DNA of 64,000 bases from Perognathus longimembris pacificus (lineage: Eukaryota > Chordata > Mammalia > Rodentia > Heteromyidae), in assembly GCF_023159225.1 (NCBI RefSeq), contig NC_063166.1:40968149-41032148 (forward strand), in the 5' to 3' direction. Positions 56,487-64,000 of the stretch are shown here, piece by piece. The notes under the pieces were generated by a model that worked only from the letters and a program-made list of their open reading frames with translations, made no database searches and had not been told where the DNA came from. Within the stretch, counting starts at the first letter, position 1, and each line of letters starts with the position of its first letter. A program made the position numbers and the translations under genes.

Positions 56487-58470
56487 AAGGAAGTCTTATT
56501 AGCAAGTGAAGAGAGTTGAGTGGCTGTATGCTAATTAAGGCACAATTTAGAGAGACAAAACTGAATAATTAATGTCTGAGTGCATTTCCACATCTACAAA
56601 TTTCATTTAATAGGTTTGATTTAGAGCAAATTCTAACCCATTTCTGAGTAAATGGACAGCATTCTGAATTACATATTTGTTGCAGCTTCCCAGTAACTGT
56701 CTTATACACTACTTATTGTTTATGATCTATTTTTTAGGGCTGAAAAGTACAAACAATATGAAAACATTTTAAGGGGAAAACAAGTGAAAACTCTCATTAG
56801 TCAAACTCCAAACCAGCCATGATTTGTTTATTTTATTGACTATTTAATCTGATTTCTCATGTCTTTCAGCCCATGAGTGATGAGCTAATTATTTGACTGT
56901 TATTTAAGTCATTTTTAGTAAGAAAAGAAGTCTTTCACAGGAATTTGGCATGTGTATTTTTAAGAGGAAACTCACACATTCTGAAGACACATTTGTAGTA
57001 CTCGATTGTGGGATTTTCTAAAATACAACATTGATCCTTATCTTCTTCCTTTTCCTTTAAATAATCATTCTACAAACTTTTAGAATGCAATTATCAAGCA
57101 TCTAACTAAAAGTTTGCCAGATGACAATACTAATAATTTTTATTAAATAATAAATATCTAGTCATAGAAGGCAAATTGGAGCTTCCCAAAGGCCTCTCAG
57201 TTTTAACTCCATTGCTGTAAATCTGTTAGCTTATAAAAAAATAAAAAAAGCATTAAGTTTGTAGCTATAGTTAATATTGATGATTAACTGACCTTAAGTA
57301 GAGAAATTATCATGGACACCTGAGTGTACCTACCTATAAAGTCTCACAAGTCCTTAATAATTGAAGAAAGGGTCAGAATGGCGTAATGTGAAGAGGATTA
57401 ACTTATCGTTGCTGGCTTTTAACTGGGAGGAATATGACATTCTTTAGTCACGGAAATAATGAAGAATTGGATTACTCTTTAAAGACTCCAGAAATAAACT
57501 CAACCTTTGATTTTAGCCTATTTTTTCTCCATCACACCTCTGATCTACAGAATTATAAGATAAAAATTTGTTTTGGATTGACTATAACATTTTTTTCTTT
57601 ATTGAAAAGGTAATGAGCAGGAGATTATGGATTGTAAGATTTGATCATTTGTTACAGAAACAATCCAAAGCTCAGACATCGTTCTAGAACTTGTTTTAAC
57701 TAAATGCCACCCAACACTTTTTATATACAAACACTTTCAAACAAACTGCTGAACTCTCATTGTTTCACTTAAGTTTTTCTTGTTTCTCTTAATTTTCTCT
57801 ACATTTTCTATGTACTGCTTGCATTACTTGCATGTTAACCAGAAAAAAATCTTGTTGATCATTTCAACTTAATTTCTTTATACTCTTTATCATAAAGGAA
57901 TAAATATGGAAGATTATTAACTCAGAAATGATTTTCCTTAGAAAGAGAGGCACTTTTAACTCTGGGCATATCATTTTGACTCAAATAAAAACATATTAAC
58001 TTAAGCCACTCCATATTAAAACAATATGCAGAAAGGCTTATCAATGGCAAATACAAACTCATGAAAATGTGCATTTTTTAGTACTTAACTTTAAGTGCTT
58101 TCAATAATTCCCATTATTGAACACGTAGTAGGGCTTGACAAAGAAAAATGGAGTTCATCAGAGTTATATTGCTGATATGAACTGCAGGTTTTTGACAATT
58201 AGATGCAGAGCATTGATGACCACCTACCATGACCAATTTGCTATCCCATAGATAATGGGTATCCTAAAATCCTATGTGATCTAGATGGCTGAGTTTTCTG
58301 CAAAAGGATAAGTTTGAGATACAAAATATAAATTTAGGAGAGTAAAATATAAATATTTATTAAGTGTTAACAAAGAGAATTCTTACAATCCATGTGGTAA
58401 AACCAAACTTCAAGTGGATTTTTTTAAACGTGTTAAGTCAAAGATTTTCTCTAGGAGTATATTATATATC
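55984..58470. other. Long repeat-poor intron stretch
   Basis: About 2.5 kb hold only one TG microsatellite (56443-56484). I recognise no interspersed repeat, exon or RNA gene. Confidence 0.55.
56443..56484. repeat. TG microsatellite
   Basis: About 20 uninterrupted TG units. Confidence 0.95.
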
Positions 58471-58474
58471 TAGG

Positions 58475-58557
58475 ACTGTAACAGTACAGGAAATGTACCC
58501 AAGGCCTAATGTATGAAACTGCAACCTCTCTGTACATCACTTTGACAATAAGTAAGA
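58475..58557 (+). mobile_element. L1 3' end fragment, about 80 bp
   Basis: GTAACAGTACAGGAAATGTACCC, CTAATGTATGAAACTGC and CTCTGTACATCACTTTGAC with an A-rich tail match the last 80 bases of the L1 3' UTR at 15020-15104, in sense orientation. This is an extremely 5'-truncated insertion. Confidence 0.82.
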
Positions 58558-58960
58558 AAAAAAAGTTTAAAATGACTGTAAAATCAAACCATAACCACTT
58601 ACCATCGAAGTGATAGTGATTGTGCTTGCTGAGTCACTGAGATGCCCAACAATGTACACACATTCCAGGCTGTTTGAGATGAGAGAGGATGTTAGTGCTC
58701 CCTCCCAGGGTGCTCCCACCAGCTAGTACTTACATGTGGAACTTTAGGTGTCTGCCCTCAAGATGTCAAAGCCTGTTTTCCCCTCGAGCAATGGGAGTTA
58801 GAACAGCTAGGAATTTACATGCTCCAGTGGTGCAGCCCATACATAAACAGTAACTGAGGATTACACTAATAATTTTCCATTTCTTTTGAGGACAGCATAG
58901 CAATTACCTAGGCGTTCACCAAAGCTTCCCTAATAAGTTCTGCAGTCGTGTTTTGTGGTA
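58558..58960. other. Unique intron
   Basis: Nothing recognisable was seen. Confidence 0.5.
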
Positions 58961-58964
58961 CTTG

Positions 58965-59205
58965 TACTTTTCTGTTATGTGTAGGTGGTGGGATCTGTAT
59001 CATGAACTCAGAGCTTCATGTTCTTAGCTTTCTTGGGGCAATGGCTGGTACTGTACCACTTGAACACCTCCAGATCTGGCTTTTCGCTGATCGATTGGAG
59101 AGAAGAGTCTCTTGAGTTTGATTTGTCTGCCTCATCTGGCTTCAAATCATCAACCTTAGATCTAGCTAAGATTACAAGAATGAGCCACTGATACCTGACT
59201 TATGG
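58965..59205 (-). mobile_element. B1-dID type SINE, diverged
   Basis: Antisense order: ATCATGAACTCAGAGCTTC, TACCACTTGAACACC, GATCGATTGGAGAGAAG, TCTAGCTAAGATTACAAG and AATGAGCCACTGATACC. Confidence 0.72.
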
Positions 59206-59595
59206 GACTCAACATTATTAATCCCTTTCTATTACCTATAATCTCTGGAATGAATTTCCCATAACCTTGCTAGCTTTTCTTGGCAACACATTCTGTCTTA
59301 ATTCACTTCCATAGACATCCTAGTTTCAAGGTCTTCCCATTGAGCAGGGTATTATATACATATGGCCATTAAATTCACTACCCTGTGATATATTTATTTT
59401 TCTTAAAATTTTGAGCTTTAAAGACTTGTCTGCATAATGTACTCTTATGAAAACTGAATTTATCAGGGTAGTTTCTGAAAAGATTTAAATGTGAATATAA
59501 AAGCCAGACTCTCTGACTGCACTGGAGATAAACATACTATATAGAATGTAAAAAGTAGTATTGTTGATAAGTGAGAAGGAATTTACTGTTGCTCC
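59206..59595. other. Unique intron
   Basis: Nothing recognisable was seen. Confidence 0.5.
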
Positions 59596-59599
59596 TTTG

Positions 59600-59675
59600 T
59601 TGTTTTGAAGATGTACCCAAGGCCAACCTGTGTACTGAAGGCAAACTGCTCCACTGAGCTACATTCCTAGATCAG
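59600..59675 (-). mobile_element. ID-type (tRNA-Ala-derived) SINE
   Basis: ACCCAAGGCCAACCTGTGTAC and TCCACTGAGCTACATTCC match the antisense rodent ID monomer. No second half is attached. Confidence 0.68.
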
Positions 59676-59689
59676 TGAAAGATTATTTT

Positions 59690-59900
59690 GTAGCTGGATA
59701 TACCCCTGTAATAATAGGTGCTCAGGAGAATGTAAACTGAAGGATCATGTTTCTACCGCACCCTGAGAAGAAAAGTCCAAGAGACTCCATCTCCATTGAA
59801 TCAAAAAAAAGTCAGTCTGGAAGCATGGCTCAAATGCTATAGCATCAGCAGTAAGCAAGCAAGCCAGTGGGGGGAGGAGAAGGAGAAGGAGGAGGGGTTA
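59690..59900 (+). mobile_element. B1-dID type SINE with GGAGAA tail
   Basis: GCTGGATATACCCCTGTAATAA, AGAGACTCCATCTCC, GGAAGCATGGCTCAAATGC and AGCAAGCAAGCC appear in sense order. The tail is a GGAGAA-rich tract (59868-59896). Confidence 0.68.
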
Positions 59901-60472
59901 TGTTGTAGAAGGCAAAAATTTGTCCTTAGTAAAATATTTTCAATGCTATAAAGAAACATCATCAGATATCGTGTGAGTGAGCAGGTCACTGGCTAATAGC
60001 ATGATTACCTAATCACATGTCTTCATAAAACTCAATTTATTCAAAGAATCAATTTTGTATAAAAGATAAAGGGATTTGAATACCAAAACATTACAAGTAC
60101 AAAAGTATTGAAATCGAATGTTGAAACCAGCCTAAATTTATATGCAACCACTTCAAGACTGTATGGTAACTTAGGGCTAAATGGTGTCCAAGAGACCCTT
60201 TGAGGTCTGGAGATCTTTTCTGATAATCAGAAATATCAGGAAAAAGAATATCCTAATGACAAACATTATTTGCCTTTTGTGAGTGGTATGTGCACTGCCC
60301 CAGAGGTTATATGATTTGTGCATGGCAAAGGATAAAATGTGGAAGAAGATATGAAAACCGTCTACCAGTTCAGAAATTAACTACAGACCCATGACTATCT
60401 GAAGCTGGTTAGCTTCTTAACTCAGTATCCCTAATTTGAAACACCATGAGGTTTTTAAAACATAAAAGAAGA
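59901..60472. other. Unique intron
   Basis: Nothing recognisable was seen. Confidence 0.5.
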
Positions 60473-60730
60473 TGAGCACCAGTGGCTCACACATACACAA
60501 GAGACTAAGATGTGATAACCACAGTTCAAAACCAGTCCAGGGAAGAAAGTCTATGAGACTCTTATTTCCAATTAATTACCAACAAGTGAAAAGTGGAGCT
60601 GTAGTGTAGATGAGAAAGTGCCAGCCTTGAGCAAAACAGCTAAGGGACAGCACCCAGGCCCTGAGTTCAAGCCCCATACTAGCACACACAAACACATGTG
60701 CATAGCACGTGAGCGTGCACACACACACGA
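60473..60730 (+). mobile_element. B1-dID type SINE with CA-repeat tail
   Basis: GAGCACCAGTGGCTCACAC, AGACTCTTATTTCCAATTAA, GTGCCAGCCTTGAGC and CAGGCCCTGAGTTCAAGCCCC appear in sense order. The tail has drifted to interrupted CA units (60679-60729). Confidence 0.85.
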
Positions 60731-61155
60731 GTTAAAGACTAGTACCAAACACCCAGCAAGCTAGCTATGAATCGCATGTGAGAGTTATATTATTAAATCA
60801 TAAAAACAGTCCTCGTTCACTTCTTTAGGTCTCTGCTAATTTCAGAAGTGCTTAGGTTAAGGCAGGACTGCAGTGCAGAGTGTAATTATGCATATTCAAC
60901 ATAGCTTAAGGATGAGTCTCCAGTCTCAATAAGTTGTAGTAATGGTATAGTTCAGATAATAGTGATAATAACTTTAACTCTAATATGTAATTAATTGAAA
61001 AAGGTATGCTATTAGTGTTACTGTAAATCTTTTCTATTTCCAGATATGTGAAATCTTTTCTAGAATCACATAGCCATGAATCTCCCTTGGCACTTAGAAT
61101 AAGTTTGGGATTTCTCCAAAGAAATTGCTTACTTAATAATCCTTAGTAGGTAGAT
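60731..61155. other. Unique intron
   Basis: Nothing recognisable was seen. Confidence 0.5.
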
Positions 61156-61159
61156 GTAA

Positions 61160-61400
61160 TTTTGTTGTTGTTGTATGTGTGCTGTTACTGGGGCTTGGAC
61201 TGAGTGCCTGGGTGCTGCTCTTGAGCTTTTGTGTTCAAAAGTAATGCTCTCCCATTTTGAGGCACAGCTCTACCTCTGGGTTTTTGGTAGATAATTGGAG
61301 ATAAGAATCTCATGGACTTCCTGTGCTGACTTTGAACCACAACCCTCAAATTTTAGCCTTCTGAGTTGCTAGGATTGTAGGCATGAGCCCTCAGCAGGGG
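61160..61400 (-). mobile_element. B1-dID type SINE
   Basis: Antisense order: TGTTACTGGGGCTTGGAC, CATTTTGAGGCACAGC, GATAATTGGAGATAAG, GAGTTGCTAGGATTGTAGG. Confidence 0.82.
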
Positions 61401-61706
61401 CTTTCTTATCTAGTTTTAAAGAATGAGCTGTTCATCAAGTTCCTCTTGGAACTTAATTATTCTATTTGATGCAAGCAATATCTCTTTTAGAAAAGTATTG
61501 CTAAATTAACTGAGAAATATTAAAGCCCTCAGGCAGAATGGAGAAGCTGTTATTAGTAGCATTATTAATAGTATCTATTGGCACCATGTGAATTATTTAA
61601 TCAATATCTACCTTATAGCTGTAAATATAATTTAGCCATTGAAGGCTATAAACTGTAACCATTGATAGACATTATCTGGTACTGGGGCTTTATAAAACAA
61701 ATCTCC
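61401..61706. other. Unique intron
   Basis: Nothing recognisable was seen. Confidence 0.5.
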
Positions 61707-61709
61707 TTA

Positions 61710-61945
61710 TACAGGCATTGGTGGCCCATGCTTGTAATCATAGCTACTGAAGAATCTGAGATTTGAGGATTGCAATTCAAAGCTAGTCTGGGCAGAAAAG
61801 CCCATGAGATTCTTAACTCCAGTTATCCACCAAAAAACCAGAGTGGGCCTGTGGCTCAAAGAGTAGAATAACCAGCCAGCCTTGACTGACAAAGCTAAGG
61901 GTCAGTGCCCAGGCCTGACTTCAAACACCCGTACTGGCAAAAAAA
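61710..61945 (+). mobile_element. B1-dID type SINE
   Basis: GGCATTGGTGGCCCATGCTTG, TAATCATAGCTACTGAAG, TTAACTCCAGTTATCC, GGCCTGTGGCTCAAAG and CCCAGGCCTGACTTC appear in sense order. Confidence 0.82.
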
Positions 61946-62028
61946 AATGAAAGAAAGGAAGGAAGGAAGGAAGGAAGGAAGGAAGGAAGGAAGGAAGGAA
62001 GGAAGGAAGGAAGGAAGGAAGGAAAAGG
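61946..62028. repeat. GGAA microsatellite on a SINE tail
   Basis: About 17 GGAA units follow directly on the A-rich tail of the SINE at 61710-61945. Confidence 0.95.
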
Positions 62029-62692
62029 AAATGCCTCCTTGAAAGCAAAGCAAGGCCTTCTCTTCCATTGTAAGCCTTACACAGTTAGTGTGTCTTTTTC
62101 TAGGATGGTGCCCAATTCCACTAAATTCTAAGTGTCTGTGTTGGTTCAACAACTTTTTTGGATGACTGAAAGGTATATAGTATAGCATCAGATAGGTATT
62201 TACCTCAAGTTGACTCTGGTGACTTGCAGGTGTAGAATCCTTTCTGGAAAATAGATAGAAAAAAAAGCAGTACATGTTAATATGTGAAACAAGACAAACA
62301 CATAACTGTACCATCAAAGGAAGTTGGAAATTCTTGCAAGTCTTGATATTGTGAAGCAAAAGTAAAGTGTAGTTACCACTGTTCTACAATGCCTTTTCAC
62401 TTAGTTTAGATGGTAAGTATTAATGTGCTTTGTGGGTTTGTGTTCTGTTGTATTTTCAAGGAGTGTGTATGACTCATTCATGAATAATTGCTTCTCTATG
62501 CATGGTTATTAGAAACTGCTGCTTGTTGCTTTGTTGCTTCATTGGGACCAAGTATATGAGAATGACATGGACACTCTTAAATGACCCAGCAGTGTTCTGT
62601 CCTCCTTTCCTTTCTCTGCCATTGTGGTTTACCAGGTATTTTACAAGAAGAAGATTAAGTGTTCAGAAGCAGTTGATTTCAAACACACCGCG

Positions 62693-62728
<36 letters not shown>

Positions 62729-63483
62729 GCATGTGTGCACACACTCTCATTTTCTTGCATTTTGAATCGGAAGGACTTCGGTGTTTAAAATAAAATACGG
62801 ATATTTTTATATTCTCAATAGTAAAATATTTATGCTTTGATAATGAGTAAAATTTCCCAGTTAGTATGGTCTTTGAAATACAAATGTGACTTACATTTAC
62901 TTTTCAAAGCTCTTAATTCTTCTAGTGGATATCCCTGGACTCAGCTCTCTTGTCTGTTTGTTCAGCTTTGCTTTCTCTCTGGCCTTGAGTCTTTCATTTG
63001 TGGAGAAAAGCAAAGAAATCTGAGTGAACCCTGGACCCCATCCCTGTTGGAAGGCACACCTTATTCCTTCCTGACAGAGTGCTCAGTAGATCCTGGAAGG
63101 AATCCTGCTTTTAGGCATCCTAGATTATTGTTTGTTTTTAAAGAGCTTCTCATGTATAAGTGGGGTGAATAGGTGAATCACATCGATTTCTTTCAAAACA
63201 GGGTTTTATGTAAATGCTGCATAGGAGAAATGCATTTCCATTTCCTGCATTGATCTCATCTGAAAGCATGGCAGTCAATCCAATTTTTTCTGTATTGCTG
63301 TTTTAAGAGAAATTTCATGTTATAAAATGAAAGTGACTGACCAAAGATATTGAAATGATGCCCAAGAACCTCTTATCTATCATCTTCTGAGATTCAGGAT
63401 GTTGTTTAAAAGCAACGGCAGCAAAGGATAAAAAGAACAAAAGATTGTGTACTTTAGTTGATATCATTATTCAAATAGTGCCT

Positions 63484-63533
<50 letters not shown>

Positions 63534-63820
63534 TTGAGCCCATCACTAAGGAATTAAAACTTTCTGCTGTCCTTAGATTCTGTCCTGTCCTTTCCAGGAC
63601 ATTCTGTTAGGTAGACTCCATTGACACTAGTCTGTTGATCTTTATTAATAATGTTTATATTGGTATATCTTGGGTATAAAACAAAACAAACTTGACTTTA
63701 CCATACCATATAATAGTTACTTTTGAATTCAATTATACTAATAATGTATGTCTTCTGCAAATAACCAGATTCTTTTGTTTAATTGAAGGTAATAATAAAT
63801 CTTAACCATCAGTTTGCTTT
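62029..63820. other. Unique intron with two TG tracts
   Basis: TG microsatellites lie at 62693-62745 and 63487-63532. No interspersed repeat or exon was recognised. Confidence 0.55.
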
Positions 63821-63823
63821 TTG

Positions 63824-64000
63824 CTAGGCATCTGTGGTTCATACCTGTAATCTTAGCCACTCAGGAGGCTAAGATGTAAGGATGATGGCTCAAAACTATC
63901 CCAGATAGAAAAAGTCTATGCCAATTAACCAGCAAAAAGCTGATGTGGAGGTCTGGCTCAAGTTGTAGTGTCAACCTTGGGTGAATAAGCCATGTAAGAA
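63824..64000 (+). mobile_element. B1-dID type SINE, cut by the window end
   Basis: CTAGGCATCTGTGGTTCATACC, TCTTAGCCACTCAGGAGGC, CAATTAACCAGC and GGTCTGGCTCAAGTTGTAG appear in sense order. The 3' end lies outside the window. Confidence 0.85.

Larger units (their letters stand above)
50245..64000 (+). other. RBMS3: RBMS3 intron downstream (5' part, runs off the window)
   Basis: The intron begins with GTAAGA at 50245 and does not end within the window. It is phase 1, because one base of the interrupted codon lies in the exon. It is poorer in L1 than the upstream introns: only an 80-bp L1 tail was found. Confidence 0.88.

Overview
The window is intronic mammalian nuclear DNA from a rodent. Two tRNA/7SL-derived dimeric SINE families dominate it. 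One is an ID-like plus 'Geo'-like dimer matching what I know as IDL-Geo, a family reported from Geomyoidea (kangaroo rats, pocket mice, pocket gophers). The other is an older dimer with a B1-like left half and an ID-like right half (B1-dID type). Together with young L1 copies and old MIR, MER5A and Tigger fragments they point to a geomyoid rodent such as Dipodomys, Perognathus or Thomomys. The exact species cannot be read from the sequence.

The only host gene I can support is RBMS3 on the + strand. Two consecutive coding exons are present, at 28958-29115 and 50165-50244, with good splice sites and compatible phases. They encode most of the second RNA-recognition motif (RRM2), and the intron falls inside the RNP1 motif. 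Everything else is intron: the 3' part of the upstream intron (1-28957), the complete 21.0-kb intron between the exons (29116-50164), and the 5' part of the next intron (50245-64000). I see no second gene, no RNA gene and no CRISPR or prokaryotic-type system.

Layout. 107-7362 is a full-length L1 on the - strand with a complete 5' end, a 5' UTR carrying ETS and YY1-like sites, ORF1 with three in-frame stops, a frameshifted ORF2 and a target-site duplication. 7.4-13 kb is mostly unique intron with microsatellites and SINE fragments. 13.1-15.4 kb holds an IDL-Geo, a 1.1-kb 5'-truncated L1 with a clean TSD, and a B1-dID. At 15.89 kb there is a 39-bp piece of a serine tRNA 5' half between perfect 11-bp direct repeats. 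17-23.5 kb holds three antisense LTR-like segments, an old L1 and more SINEs. 23.5-30.4 kb has MIR, MER5A and Tigger fragments, GGAA and TG microsatellites, and the first exon. 30.4-37.1 kb has two successive L1 copies, each rearranged by 5' inversion. 37-50 kb is SINE-rich with a long C-rich tract, and ends at the second exon. 50.2-64 kb is repeat-poorer intron with scattered SINEs and several TG tracts.

No previously undescribed functional system is apparent. The most unusual objects are the tailless tRNA-Ser-half insertion, the rearranged L1 at 30.4-33.9 kb, the near-loss-free inverted L1 at 34.7-37.1 kb, and the sequence relationship between the right halves of the two dimeric SINE families.
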